A stretch of DNA of 64,000 nt from Ignavigranum ruoffiae (GCF_900110675.1 NZ_FOEN01000006.1:1-64000); one strand, 5' to 3'. Positions 34,669 through 44,269 are shown, counted from the first letter of the stretch. Program-made: numbers and translations. Notes: a model not told the origin generated them from the sequence alone.

Positions 34669-34757
34669 TTCATAAATAATTCTTGATTTTACTAATCTTT
34701 TATTCATAATTTAAAGGTATTCTTAGGTCACTACTGTATTTAAAAGGAGGGTTCTCA

Positions 34758-36857
34758 ATGGCTAAAGAAAAATGGCAAGCAGCCTGGGCCACTTTCAAGG
34801 AACTCTGGCGTTACTATCGAGGTTGGAAATGGCTCATCTTTATTGGCTTAAGTTTCTCTTTAGTGCTTTCATCCTATCTGGTTTTGATTGCTAAAACCAC
34901 CAGTGTCGAGACCTTAAAAGATGCCTTACAAACGAAGACCACCATATACACAGCAAATGACGAAGAGGCTGGCTATTTAAGCAATCAAAAAGGGACCTAT
35001 GTCACTTTGGATCAAGTCTCAGACCAGATGAAGAAGACTCTGGTGTCTACGGAGGACAAGCGTTTCTATGAACATAATGGCTTCGATACTATGGGGATTG
35101 GCCGAGCGTTTATCCGCCTACTAATCAACCGAAATACTTCTGGTGGTGGAGGATCCACCTTGACCCAACAATTGGCTAAGAATGCTTTTCTTTCTCAAGA
35201 TCAGACCTTCCAACGTAAATTTAAAGAGCTCTTTTTAGCTTTAGAAATTGAGAAGAGTTATGATAAAGAACAAATCTTAGAGATGTATTTGAACCATGCC
35301 TACTTTGGTAATGGGGTCTGGGGGGTAGAAGATGCTTCAGAGAAATATTTTGGTCATCCGGCTGCTAACTTGAATTGGAATGAAAGTATTGTGCTAACTG
35401 GAATTTTAAAAGGACCAAATATTTTTAACCCAATTGATGATTATCAAGCAGCCATCGATCGTCGCAATGTAATTGCAGACCTCTTATTAAAAGAACAAGT
35501 GATTACCGCTGAAGACCATCAAATTATTCTTTCTCGGGGTATCGACCTCTGGGACAATTATTATGTGCAGGATTCTTATACTTATCCTTCTTATTTTGAT
35601 GCGGTGATTAATGAAGCCATTGCCAAGACCAATATTCCAGAAGGGGATTTGATTGGGAAAGGTTATAAAATCTATACCTACCTAAATCCAGCCTATCAGA
35701 ACGCCTTAGACCAGTCCTACCAAGTTGGCGGGATTTTCCCTGATGATGCTGCCGAGCAACCCTTGGTCCAAAGTGCAAGTATTGTCGTTGATCCAAGCAC
35801 AGGCGGCGTTGAGGCAGTATATGGGGGTCGTGGAGAATATACTTATCGTGGCTTTAATCGAGCGACCGATATGTTACGTTCACCAGGTTCCACTTTGAAA
35901 CCTTTAGCTGTATATGTGCCGGCTTTAGAAACTGGTTACAATATTCACTCGATGGTCCCAGATGAAGTACGTTCTTATAATGGTTATGCGCCTGAGAACT
36001 ATAATCATTATACTGAACCTAGTGGAGAGACCCCGCTTTATTATGCTTTGGCTCAAAGTAAAAATACCTCCGCAGTCTATTTAATGGATAAATTAGGGAT
36101 CGACAAATCGGTCAAAAAACTTCAGCAATTTGGTATCGATGTGAAGAATAACGATAAGCATTTGCCTTTAGCTTTGGGGGCCTTTGAGCGAGGAATCAGT
36201 CCAATGCAATTGGCCAACGCTTATACCGCTTTTGCCAATCAAGGCATTCGCTTAGAGTCTTCTTTTATTCGCAAGATAGAAGATGCCCAAGGCAATGAAG
36301 TTTATAATAATGAACGGCCTACCAAACATATGGTCATGACTAAAAATGTGGCGGCTGATATGACTTCCATGATGTTAGATACCTATGGTGGTTATGGAAC
36401 GGCCTATGGTGCGGGACCTGATCTAGGTCAAATTGCCGGTAAGACAGGTTCGACTGAAACGGTGGATGGGTCTGCTGACACGCGCGATAAGTGGATGATA
36501 GGTTATACACCAGACTTTGTCATTGTGACTTGGCTTGGTTTGGATGAGATGGGTGATACCAGTCTAGATACCATCATGCCTAGCGGTTTAGGCAGCTTAT
36601 TCAATATTCAAACGACCAATATCATGGCTCTTTCTGCCCAAACACCTTTCCAAGTTAGCAATGCATCGACCATGAATCAAGACACGAATACGGTGGCGGA
36701 TGATTTCTGGTCCGAACAACTCAGTCCATGGTTTGACCAAGCCAGTCAGTGGCTGGGTCAACAGGCCGAAAGTTTATGGCAAGTGGGTCAAGAATTAGCT
36801 GACCAAGCGGGTCAAGGCCTTGCTGACTTATGGAATCAGATTGATCTTCCTTGGTAA
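34758..36857 (+). CDS. Class A penicillin-binding protein (Pbp2a-like transglycosylase/transpeptidase)
   Basis: This bifunctional cell-wall synthase of 699 residues has a cytoplasmic tail, one membrane segment (about residues 24-45) and a GT51 transglycosylase domain with catalytic E99 in STEDKRFYEHNGFD and GGSTLTQQLAKN. Its transpeptidase domain has S378-x-x-K (GSTLKPL), SKN (434-436) and KTGS (562-565). All catalytic motifs are intact. The C-terminal 70 residues are Gln/Trp-rich and low in complexity (QASQWLGQQAESLWQVGQ). Layout and length are closest to pneumococcal Pbp2a. AAAGGAGG precedes the ATG. Confidence 0.95.
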   Translation: MAKEKWQAAWATFKELWRYYRGWKWLIFIGLSFSLVLSSYLVLIAKTTSVETLKDALQTKTTIYTANDEEAGYLSNQKGTYVTLDQVSDQMKKTLVSTEDKRFYEHNGFDTMGIGRAFIRLLINRNTSGGGGSTLTQQLAKNAFLSQDQTFQRKFKELFLALEIEKSYDKEQILEMYLNHAYFGNGVWGVEDASEKYFGHPAANLNWNESIVLTGILKGPNIFNPIDDYQAAIDRRNVIADLLLKEQVITAEDHQIILSRGIDLWDNYYVQDSYTYPSYFDAVINEAIAKTNIPEGDLIGKGYKIYTYLNPAYQNALDQSYQVGGIFPDDAAEQPLVQSASIVVDPSTGGVEAVYGGRGEYTYRGFNRATDMLRSPGSTLKPLAVYVPALETGYNIHSMVPDEVRSYNGYAPENYNHYTEPSGETPLYYALAQSKNTSAVYLMDKLGIDKSVKKLQQFGIDVKNNDKHLPLALGAFERGISPMQLANAYTAFANQGIRLESSFIRKIEDAQGNEVYNNERPTKHMVMTKNVAADMTSMMLDTYGGYGTAYGAGPDLGQIAGKTGSTETVDGSADTRDKWMIGYTPDFVIVTWLGLDEMGDTSLDTIMPSGLGSLFNIQTTNIMALSAQTPFQVSNASTMNQDTNTVADDFWSEQLSPWFDQASQWLGQQAESLWQVGQELADQAGQGLADLWNQIDLPW

Positions 36858-36972
36858 AGATGAATGCTTGAACATTGATATTGAGGTTGATGACAGCCCT
36901 TTATCTGACAGTTCGTCTAGTATTTTTTGGCTGAATTTGTTAATATTAGGGGTGTAGAAAAGGATGAAGAAG

Positions 36973-37323
36973 ATGAACAATAATATTTATGATACAGCAA
37001 ACCAACTTGAACGAGATTTAAGAAATTTAGAATCCTATCAAGCCCTTAAAGCGATTATGACCGAGATTCATAACAATGCGCAATCGGCTGACCTATTCAG
37101 CGATTATCGTAAACAAACTCAAGCCTATCAACAAAAAATATTAAAAGCTGAGCAAGTCACTGAAGAGGAGCTTGCCCAATTACAAGACCTAACTGATAAG
37201 GTGAAAAAAGATCCTCTGATTAATAAGTTGATGCAAGAAGAACAACGGGTCAGTCAAGTTATTCATGATATTTATGGAATGATTAATCGACCTTTGGAAG
37301 AACTGTATCGATTTGATTCATGA
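36973..37323 (+). CDS. YlbF/YmcA-family protein (YheA-like)
   Basis: This 116-residue all-helical protein (NNNIYDTANQLERDLRNLESYQAL, EEELAQLQDLTDKVKKDPLINKLM) matches the YlbF/YmcA/YheA group. Some members form the Y-complex that guides RNase Y. Single YheA-like members have no firm role. Proximity to yhaM and the yhaO/yhaN pair, as in Bacillus where yheA and yhaM are near, supports the family call. The second ATG is chosen, since the first abuts AAAAGG with no spacer. Confidence 0.82.
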   Translation: MNNNIYDTANQLERDLRNLESYQALKAIMTEIHNNAQSADLFSDYRKQTQAYQQKILKAEQVTEEELAQLQDLTDKVKKDPLINKLMQEEQRVSQVIHDIYGMINRPLEELYRFDS

Positions 37324-37345
37324 TTTAATTGAGGATGAAACTAAG

Positions 37346-37394
37346 CCAGCTGGGAGTCATCGTAGATTACGATACTTTTCAGTTGGTTTTATTT
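37346..37394 (+). terminator. Hairpin with T-rich tail between the YlbF-like gene and the YhaO-like gene
   Basis: CCAGCTGGGAGT..CGTA pairs with TACG..ACTTTTCAGTTGG using several G-U pairs, followed by TTTTATTT. It lies about 20 bp before the next start codon, so it may partly attenuate the exonuclease operon. Confidence 0.7.
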
Positions 37395-37413
37395 AACTAG
37401 AAAGGGAACAGAT

Positions 37414-38688
37414 ATGAGAATAATGCATGTAGCCGATTTGCATCTTGATACTCCCTTTGTGGGTATGGGCAAAGATTTCCAAGCGATTCAGAGTCGGCTC
37501 CTAGAATCGGCTTATATTGCTTTTGAAAGATGTATTAATGTTGCCATTAATCGAAAAGTTGATCTAATGCTGATTGTAGGAGACGTCTATGACGCCCAAA
37601 AACAAACGGTCAAAGCACAATATTTCTTCCATCAACAATTAGAACGTCTTAGTCAAGCCGATATTCCAGTGGTCTTTTGCCATGGTAACCATGATTATAT
37701 GACGGCTTCTGTAGAAGGACGTCGATATCCTGAAGGGATTCACGTTTTTCGTGATAATAAATTATCTTATATTGATTTAGATTTAAGCAATGGTGAGAGT
37801 GTTCGCGTATATGGCTTCTCCTATAAAAATCAATGGATTGCTGATCGGATGATTGATCAATTTCCAACCAATCCTTATCAAACAATCTACACCATAGGGA
37901 TGATCCATGGAGAATTAGCGAGTAAAGATGCTAGCCAGGCTCACTATGCTCCATTTACTTTAGAAGACCTCTTGGATAAGCATTATGATTATTGGGCTTT
38001 GGGACACATTCACCAAGCAAATGTTTTACATCAGACGCCTTTGATTCAATATCCTGGCACCATTCAAGGTCGACATCGGAATGAAACGGGACCTAAAGGA
38101 GCCTATATTATCGAGCTAAATCAAGGACAAGCGACTGGAAACGAGTTTATTGAATTGAGCCCAATCATTTGGCAAAAAGTCGAGCTCAATTGCCAATGGC
38201 ATCTGCAAGCCGCTGATTTATTGAAGCAAATCCAACACATCATTGCCAATTACCAATCCGAAGCTCAAGGACATGACCAGTCTTATATTCTCGATATTGA
38301 ACTTAACCATGCGGAACGCTTAGATGATGATTTACAAACACAAATCAGTCAAGGACAATTATTGGAAGCCATTCAAGATGAATTGGATGAGGATCATTTT
38401 GTGGTGGTCGCTAAAATAAGCTTGAATCGAAGCCTAATGGTTTCGGCCTTTGAATATGACCGCAATCTTAATCAAAGCTTTGAGGAAGCCTACACTGCTT
38501 TAAATGATGACAAAGAATATCAAAGCATGATGGCGCCCCTCGAGAATCATCCGACCATTCAGACTTATCTCAAAGGCCTCATTATGGAAGAAGAACTAAG
38601 AAATGAGATAAGTAAAGGCGCCCGAGATTTGGTTGTCCAATCTTTAGGTTTTGATCAAGAAGGGGAGGCAACGAAAGATGAAGATTAA
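37414..38688 (+). CDS. yhaO: YhaO-like metallophosphoesterase, SbcD-family DNA exonuclease
   Basis: The 424-residue calcineurin-like nuclease subunit has the metal motifs DLHLDTPF, GDVYDA, GNHDY and GHIHQAN (about residues 8-200), followed by a capping domain. It pairs with the SMC-like ATPase encoded next, forming an SbcCD/Mre11-Rad50-type machine that processes DNA ends. The reading frames of the two genes overlap by 11 bases, so they are co-translated. Order and neighbours (yhaO-yhaN-yhaM) match Bacillus. Confidence 0.92.
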   Translation: MRIMHVADLHLDTPFVGMGKDFQAIQSRLLESAYIAFERCINVAINRKVDLMLIVGDVYDAQKQTVKAQYFFHQQLERLSQADIPVVFCHGNHDYMTASVEGRRYPEGIHVFRDNKLSYIDLDLSNGESVRVYGFSYKNQWIADRMIDQFPTNPYQTIYTIGMIHGELASKDASQAHYAPFTLEDLLDKHYDYWALGHIHQANVLHQTPLIQYPGTIQGRHRNETGPKGAYIIELNQGQATGNEFIELSPIIWQKVELNCQWHLQAADLLKQIQHIIANYQSEAQGHDQSYILDIELNHAERLDDDLQTQISQGQLLEAIQDELDEDHFVVVAKISLNRSLMVSAFEYDRNLNQSFEEAYTALNDDKEYQSMMAPLENHPTIQTYLKGLIMEEELRNEISKGARDLVVQSLGFDQEGEATKDED

Positions 38689-41485
38689 ACGACTAGAAAT
38701 TTACGGTTATGGTAAATGGGTTAACCAATCTTTCGATATTGATGCTCAACTTCAGATATTTTATGGCCCTAATGAGACAGGAAAATCGACCATTCAATCC
38801 TTTATTAAGAGTATTCTTTTTGGCTTTCCTGATAAAAGACGGCGTAAATTCCAACAGAATCGTTATGAACCGCGCCATGGAGAAAGCTATGGGGGGAGAA
38901 TCCTGCTCAGTGAGACCCCATATGGCGAGATTTGGGTAGAACGGACGGCCAAATTCTTAACCATTCAGACTAAAGAAGGACAAGTCCTAGAAGATAGCGT
39001 CTTGAAAGAAATCCTAGGTGGACTCGATGAGAATGTCTTTGATTACTTCTATGCTTTTAATTTAAATAATTTACAAGAATTGGCCAATATTGGTTCAGAA
39101 GACTTAAATGATTTCTTCTTGAGCATTGGTACTTTGGGAAGTGATAAGTTCCTAGCTGTCGCCAAACAATTCGAGAAGGATACTGATGAACTCTATAAAC
39201 GTCAGGGAACGAACCCTAAATTAAATCAATTATTAACGGAGTTCGAAGTTTTACAAAGACAAGTTCAACAAATTAAACAGAAACACCAACGCTATAGTTA
39301 TCTATTAAGCCAGCAACAAGCAGAAAATTCAGCGATTAATCAATTAAATGAGAGCATCAAGGACATAGAGCACAAAGTGCGCAATTTAGATCAGCTCATT
39401 AATCGGTATGAAATTCATCTGAAGGATTTGGTCGTTCAAAGGAAGCTAGACCAATTAATCTATACTGAGATTCCTGAAGAGGCGCCGACCGAAGTTGATG
39501 CCGCTTTACGGGATAATCGTGAAAGCGAAAAGAAACTTGCCGAATATCGTGAACGGATCCGCAATATTGATGAGGAATTGACTCAATTGACCCGTTATAC
39601 TTGGGCCAAAAACCGTCAACAAGATCGAAAAGAATGGCAATCCGCCACAGAGGAAATCAAGCAAGTTCAGACGCAGATTGAACAATTGCAGCGGCAAATC
39701 CATGAAGCTGAAGAAATGTTAGACCATCTAGCAAAACAAGGTCAGTTTTATCCAGAAAAAATTGTTCAAGGAGAGGAATATGATCGAGCCATTGATCGAG
39801 GGCTGACAATCCAAGGGAATAAAGATCAGATTCAAGAAGAAAACGAAAGTATTCGATCAGAGCGAAAATTCTTGCTAGAGCAAAGAAAGGCATACCAGAA
39901 TAATGCGGCGATTGCCCGCCAACAGGTTGCTCAATTAGAGAATCAACGGGTCAATGATGAAGAACAATTGATTCAACAAACCCAATTAAGTCATTATTTA
40001 CCAGGCTTTATTATCTTGCTTGCCGGAGTAAGTTATGTTTTCTACCAATTTATTCAAGGTCAGTCATTATCTAGTCTTTTTGTCATTGTGGCCGTCTTGC
40101 TAGCAATGGTGGGCCTCGGTCAGATGATTTATATTTATCTGAAACATCGTAATTTGGTCCAAAGCTTTCAGAATAATCCCATCCATCAAAAAATCATCGA
40201 TTTGCATGAACAAGAGCGACAATTTGTAGAACAAGGGAAGGCTTTTGGTTTAGAGATTAATGATCGAGAAATGAAGATGGAACAATTACAAGAAGATTTG
40301 GCCAAGCTGATGAAAGAGCAACAAAGTTGGTTGAGTTCGATGGGCTTCTATCCAACGGCCGATCCGGAAATTGTCTTGAAAGCGAATCCGGTGAAGCATT
40401 ATCTGGAAACTAAAGTCCGCTATGAGAAATTATTGACCGAGGAAGCTGAACAGCAAGCGAGAATTTCTGCTTGGGTGGAATTAATAAAGCCATTGCTGAC
40501 CCGTTTTCCATTTGAACAGACTGAGAGAATTCGGCCATTAATTCGCCATGTGGAAGAAGTTGAAGCCAGTCTCATCCAAACCATGCAACGAGCCAACGCC
40601 TTAGAGGATCGACGGAAGTTAACAACGCATTCAGTGGAAAGTGAAGAAGAGGCGATCAAACAACGCAGTCAACTGATTCAAAATTATTTGGATCAAGCTT
40701 CAGCTAAAGATGTGATTGACTTCAAACAAAAGATTAATACCAATAAAGAAATTGAAGACTTGCAGGCGAAACATCAGTTGTTCGCTGAACAAACGCAAGA
40801 TTATGCACAGGAATTAGCCAAGATTCAAAATCGCCAGGAACTAAGTGAGCAGTTAGAACAACAACAACAAATGTTGCAACGAGCGAAAGAAAATTTAACC
40901 CCACATATGCATCAATTAGCCAATGTCATGGTGGAAATTAATCGTCTTCAAGAGGATGGATCCTATGAAGAATTAAGTCAACAGATCGAGAATAAGAAAG
41001 CTAAGATTCGTGATGTTATCATTGAATGGGGACAGAAACATATTGCGACCGCCTTAATTTATGATACTTTACGTTATGGGATGGAGAATCCATTGCCAGA
41101 AATGAACGAAAAAGTTAACGAACTTTTCTATAAATTATCTGGAGGACGCTATACTCAGGTCAAAATCAATAAAAATTCGATCAAAGTGAAACAATTCTCG
41201 GATATCTTATTCGAGCCTCACGAATTATCTCAAGGGACTTTAGAGCAACTCTATGTGGCCTTACGTTTGGCTTTTGTAGAGAGTGCTAAGCAAATGGTTT
41301 CAATGCCTATAATTATTGATGATGCTTTCGTGAATTTCGATGAACAGCGACGACAAAGCATGTATCAAGTGCTCAAGGAAATGTCAGAACGCCATCAAAT
41401 TCTATTCTTTACCTTTGATCAATTAGCCATTGATATCTTTGAACCTGATCATGAAATCGATCTTGAAGAGCTCGATCAAGCTTAG
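38678..41485 (+). CDS. yhaN: YhaN-like SMC/Rad50-type ATPase
   Basis: The 935-residue ATPase has an N-terminal Walker A (GPNETGKST, about residues 31-39), a long coiled coil, and a C-terminal half with the signature LSQGTLEQLYVALRLAF and Walker B PIIIDDAFVNFD. Two hydrophobic segments (FIILLAGVSYVFYQFI and LFVIVAVLLAMVGLGQMIYIYL, about 443-487) interrupt the coiled coil. They would place the middle of the molecule in the membrane. The ATG with GGGGAGG inside the yhaO end is used. A longer frame start lacks a ribosome site. Confidence 0.92.
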   Translation: MKIKRLEIYGYGKWVNQSFDIDAQLQIFYGPNETGKSTIQSFIKSILFGFPDKRRRKFQQNRYEPRHGESYGGRILLSETPYGEIWVERTAKFLTIQTKEGQVLEDSVLKEILGGLDENVFDYFYAFNLNNLQELANIGSEDLNDFFLSIGTLGSDKFLAVAKQFEKDTDELYKRQGTNPKLNQLLTEFEVLQRQVQQIKQKHQRYSYLLSQQQAENSAINQLNESIKDIEHKVRNLDQLINRYEIHLKDLVVQRKLDQLIYTEIPEEAPTEVDAALRDNRESEKKLAEYRERIRNIDEELTQLTRYTWAKNRQQDRKEWQSATEEIKQVQTQIEQLQRQIHEAEEMLDHLAKQGQFYPEKIVQGEEYDRAIDRGLTIQGNKDQIQEENESIRSERKFLLEQRKAYQNNAAIARQQVAQLENQRVNDEEQLIQQTQLSHYLPGFIILLAGVSYVFYQFIQGQSLSSLFVIVAVLLAMVGLGQMIYIYLKHRNLVQSFQNNPIHQKIIDLHEQERQFVEQGKAFGLEINDREMKMEQLQEDLAKLMKEQQSWLSSMGFYPTADPEIVLKANPVKHYLETKVRYEKLLTEEAEQQARISAWVELIKPLLTRFPFEQTERIRPLIRHVEEVEASLIQTMQRANALEDRRKLTTHSVESEEEAIKQRSQLIQNYLDQASAKDVIDFKQKINTNKEIEDLQAKHQLFAEQTQDYAQELAKIQNRQELSEQLEQQQQMLQRAKENLTPHMHQLANVMVEINRLQEDGSYEELSQQIENKKAKIRDVIIEWGQKHIATALIYDTLRYGMENPLPEMNEKVNELFYKLSGGRYTQVKINKNSIKVKQFSDILFEPHELSQGTLEQLYVALRLAFVESAKQMVSMPIIIDDAFVNFDEQRRQSMYQVLKEMSERHQILFFTFDQLAIDIFEPDHEIDLEELDQA

Positions 41486-41498
41486 TTGAGGAGGAATT

Positions 41499-42443
41499 AT
41501 GAAACAATTATTTGATTTGAATGTCGGTGAGGAATTTGCCTTATATGTATTGATTAAATCAGCAGATGTGCGAACAGCCCGTAACGGCAACCCCTTTATT
41601 GCCTTTAGATTTCAAGATAAGTCAGGGGCCATGGATGGTATGTATTGGAGTGCCAATGAGAAAGAAATTGCTAGCTTTCAGGCGGGCAAGGTCGTCTTAT
41701 TACAAGGAAGACGTGAGAACTATCAAGGTCGGCCTCAAGTACGAATTGAAAAGATGCGTTTAGCCGAAGCAGGTGAGCCGATTGACCCAACCTATTATGT
41801 AGAAAGTATTGAGCTTTCACGGGACGAATTGGTTGAAATACTAGACAATGCCTTATTTATGATTAAAGAACCTAATATTGCCCGTGTCGTGCGCAAAATT
41901 TTGAAGACTCATGAGGAAGCTTTCTTTACTTACCCAGCAGCTAAACGTAATCACCATGCCTTAGCAGGGGGCTTAGCTTTTCACACCTTGACCATGGTGC
42001 AAATTGCGAGCAAGCTATTGGAAATCTATCCACAATTAAATGCTTCCTTATTGATTGGCGGGATTATTCTGCACGATATCGGTAAGACGATTGAGCTAAG
42101 TGGTCCAATATCAACGGAATACACCCTTAGAGGTAAGCTCATGGGTCATATTGTCTTGATGTCTGAATTGATTGATCGAACCTGTCAAGAAATTGGTATC
42201 GATTCGGAAATTGAACCCATCTTACTCTTGAAGCATGTGGTCTTAGCTCACCATGGCAAACAGGAATTTGGTAGTCCAGTCCTTCCGCAATTGTTAGAAG
42301 CTGAGTTGATTCATTATATCGATGATATGGATGCTAAAATAAACATGATTACCCAAGTCCTTGAACAAACGGATGCAGGTCATTTTACGCCACAAATCTT
42401 CCCCTTAGACAAACGGGAAATTTATAAACCCAAATTTCGTTAA
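41499..42443 (+). CDS. yhaM: 3'-5' exoribonuclease YhaM
   Basis: The 314-residue enzyme has an N-terminal OB-fold (FALYVLIKSADVRTARNGNPFIAFRFQDKSG, quoted in part as RTARNGNPFIAFRFQD, about 12-45) and a C-terminal HD domain with HHALAGGLAFHT, LHDIGKT and LAHHGKQEFGSP. YhaM trims RNA and single-stranded DNA from the 3' end. It sits 13 bases after the YhaN-like gene, with a GAGGAGG site. Co-expression with the SbcCD-like pair is seen widely in Bacilli. Confidence 0.95.
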   Translation: MKQLFDLNVGEEFALYVLIKSADVRTARNGNPFIAFRFQDKSGAMDGMYWSANEKEIASFQAGKVVLLQGRRENYQGRPQVRIEKMRLAEAGEPIDPTYYVESIELSRDELVEILDNALFMIKEPNIARVVRKILKTHEEAFFTYPAAKRNHHALAGGLAFHTLTMVQIASKLLEIYPQLNASLLIGGIILHDIGKTIELSGPISTEYTLRGKLMGHIVLMSELIDRTCQEIGIDSEIEPILLLKHVVLAHHGKQEFGSPVLPQLLEAELIHYIDDMDAKINMITQVLEQTDAGHFTPQIFPLDKREIYKPKFR

Positions 42444-42455
42444 GGGTGGTATTGG

Positions 42456-43022
42456 ATGACAAAACACAAAGCTAATCTGCTTGACGAACTATACAGTCAT
42501 AGCCCGACTTGTAGCTGTGGCTGTCAAACAGGGCAAAGCATCGATGATGCCTTAAGTCAGCTTGATCAGGGACAATGTGTTAAACTAGCCTTGAGCTACC
42601 CGCAAAGCTGTGCGGAAGTCTGGCAAATTTTCTTGACCGAACATGCTTGTTATCCAGGTATCGCTTTTAAAGATTTGAGACCTGGAGGGAGTATTCAATT
42701 TAGCTATAATAGGGAAGACCAAGAAAGCTTTATGTTGATGGATTACGAACCAGCTAAGACATTATCCTTTGCTTGGTTGGATGGAGCAATCCTAACATTC
42801 GATTGGATACCCATCGAGGTGGGCAAAGCTTGTCTACTACAAATCGACTATTGGTATCCTGAATTTAAAGAGACAATGATTGCCGATATGTATCGGTGGT
42901 ATCAAGCTATGCGTCAACTTCAAGCCAAACTTAGCCATGATACATTTGAAACAGATCCATTAGAAGAGGCCCTGTTTCGCGAACATATACTAAGAGAAGT
43001 TCAAAATTTAAAATCGAATTAA
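42456..43022 (+). CDS. SRPBCC (START-like/AHSA1-type) domain protein with N-terminal CxCxC
   Basis: The 188-residue protein reads as a START/Bet v1-like fold: VKLALSYPQSCAEVWQIFLTEHACYPGIAF, FKDLRPGGSIQFSY, EPAKTLSFAWL and a long C-terminal helix. The first 25 residues contain SPTCSCGCQTG (C19, C21, C23), which could bind metal or be a disulfide/redox site. The assignment is by pattern and is not certain. It is 12 bases after yhaM and ends the operon before a strong hairpin. Function unknown. Confidence 0.65.
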   Translation: MTKHKANLLDELYSHSPTCSCGCQTGQSIDDALSQLDQGQCVKLALSYPQSCAEVWQIFLTEHACYPGIAFKDLRPGGSIQFSYNREDQESFMLMDYEPAKTLSFAWLDGAILTFDWIPIEVGKACLLQIDYWYPEFKETMIADMYRWYQAMRQLQAKLSHDTFETDPLEEALFREHILREVQNLKSN

Positions 43023-43051
43023 TAGAATCAGCTTGGTTAAATAACATAGCG

Positions 43052-43092
43052 CCCCCCGAAAGATGGATGAAAATATCCATCTTTCGGGGGGG
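43052..43092. other. Perfect long hairpin without a T run
   Basis: CCCCCCGAAAGATGGAT and its exact complement are separated by six bases. On neither strand does a T run follow. It could be an mRNA 3'-end stabiliser before the true terminator that begins ten bases later, or a remnant of a small repeat. Confidence 0.7.
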
Positions 43093-43101
43093 CCACTCTA
43101 T

Positions 43102-43135
43102 AACACTTAATCTAACGATTAGGTGTTTTTATTTT
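43102..43135 (+). terminator. Terminator of the yhaO-yhaN-yhaM operon
   Basis: AACACTTAATC pairs with GATTAGGTGTT (one G-U) around a four-base loop and is followed by TTTATTTTG. Confidence 0.88.
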
Positions 43136-43178
43136 GTCTTACATACAAGGAAACGAAATAAAAAAACGAAATTCACGC

Positions 43179-43206
43179 AAAAAAAATAGACTAGCATAGG
43201 CTAGTC
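43179..43206 (-). terminator. Terminator of the tRNA-Arg transcript
   Basis: Read on the minus strand, GACTAGCC-TAT-GCTAGTC is followed by TATTTTTTTT. It lies about 120 bp downstream of the tRNA 3' end. Confidence 0.85.
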
Positions 43207-43324
43207 CTTTCCATTCGTCCGTAGGAGGTTAAATTTTACGTGATTTCAAATTAAACCAAATTTAAATAAAACTTTATTTTATCAAGCTTTATCGGATGTT
43301 TTGCTATGAAATAAAAGTTACTTA

Positions 43325-43396
43325 TATCTCCGGAGGGAGTCGAACCCCCATTACAAGAACCGGAATCTTGTGTGATATCCATTACACTACGGAGAC
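43325..43396 (-). tRNA. tRNA-Arg (anticodon CCG)
   Basis: The 72-nt cloverleaf has acceptor arms GTCTCCG and CGGAGAT, D-arm GTGTAATGGATATCAC, anticodon stem CAAGA/TCTTG around TTCCGGT (anticodon CCG), and T-arm GGGGGTTCGACTCCC. The discriminator base is A and CCA is not encoded. It decodes the CGG arginine codon. The gene is monocistronic on the minus strand with its own terminator. Confidence 0.95.
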
Positions 43397-43510
43397 CTGA
43401 TTATTCTATTTTACCTGTCTTTCATATGAATTTCAAGACCTTTTGTCAAATTAAATAAAAAATCAGTCATTATTTTAATATATGTCAATAATAGGAATAA
43501 TGCTCAAGTA

Positions 43511-44233
43511 TTAATTTTTTTCTTTAACCGTTTCTCTTCTATGAAAGAGAAAAAGTATGGTGGCTATAAACATTAGTCCTAAAGCAAGGGTAGTTAAAGG
43601 ATGACTTTCGCCAGCATCGGGCAGTCGACTGCTTTTCTTGTTAGAACTTGAAGCTGTTTTGTTAGCTTTTTTCTTGGTCGCCTTACTAGTAGAAATGAAA
43701 GCTTGACTGGCTTGATGATTATCACGGCTACCTTGTTTAATTGATTGACTCGTTTCTTCTGTTGAAGGTTTTTGGCTAATTTGAGTCGCTTCAGTCGTTG
43801 TCGCACTTGCTTCATTATTAGAGCTTTCGGCTGAAGATTCTGATGTTGCTTCACTTTCATTGCTGCCAGCAGCTTCTGGACCAAATTCGATTATCTGATC
43901 GACAGGTTCTTGAATCACTTCTAAGAAGTCTGTTCGGATGAGTTTGTCGCCAGCTAACGAAGTTTCATAAGTATATAAAACTTTCCGGATACCCGGAATA
44001 CCTTCTTGGACGATGATTTCCTCGCCTGGAGCTAGATTTGGGTTCTTTCTTCTTTGACTAGCAAAAGGGATAGTTTCCTCGCCCACTACTTGCTTGGTTG
44101 AGGTTTCTTTTTCTTCAAATCCGGGTTCTTTCTCACTGGTTGTTTCACTAGGGATGTCATCTTGGGCCCACACAGAAATATCCTGTAGGCCAATCAATCC
44201 ACAACAACAAAGAAGCAGGGCAAATTTCTTCAA
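43511..44233 (-). CDS. G5-domain surface protein with LPDAG sorting signal
   Basis: The 240-residue protein has a signal peptide (about residues 1-23, ending VWA). A G5-type domain follows (KQVVGEETIPFASQRR ... PGEEIIVQEGIPGIRKVLYTYE, about 45-115). Then comes a Ser/Thr/Glu-rich spacer, a Lys-rich stretch and a C-terminal sorting signal LPDAG (204-208), a hydrophobic stretch and the tail HRRETVKEKN. LPDAG departs from LPxTG by Ala for Thr, but LPxAG is accepted by some sortases. The G5 domain often binds cell-wall sugars. A TTG start with AGGAGG is used. The next gene upstream on the same strand is also secreted. Confidence 0.82.
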   Translation of the reverse strand: MKKFALLLCCCGLIGLQDISVWAQDDIPSETTSEKEPGFEEKETSTKQVVGEETIPFASQRRKNPNLAPGEEIIVQEGIPGIRKVLYTYETSLAGDKLIRTDFLEVIQEPVDQIIEFGPEAAGSNESEATSESSAESSNNEASATTTEATQISQKPSTEETSQSIKQGSRDNHQASQAFISTSKATKKKANKTASSSNKKSSRLPDAGESHPLTTLALGLMFIATILFLFHRRETVKEKN

Positions 44234-44269
44234 TGGAATCCTCCTCGCTAGATCTATTACTGACGTGTC

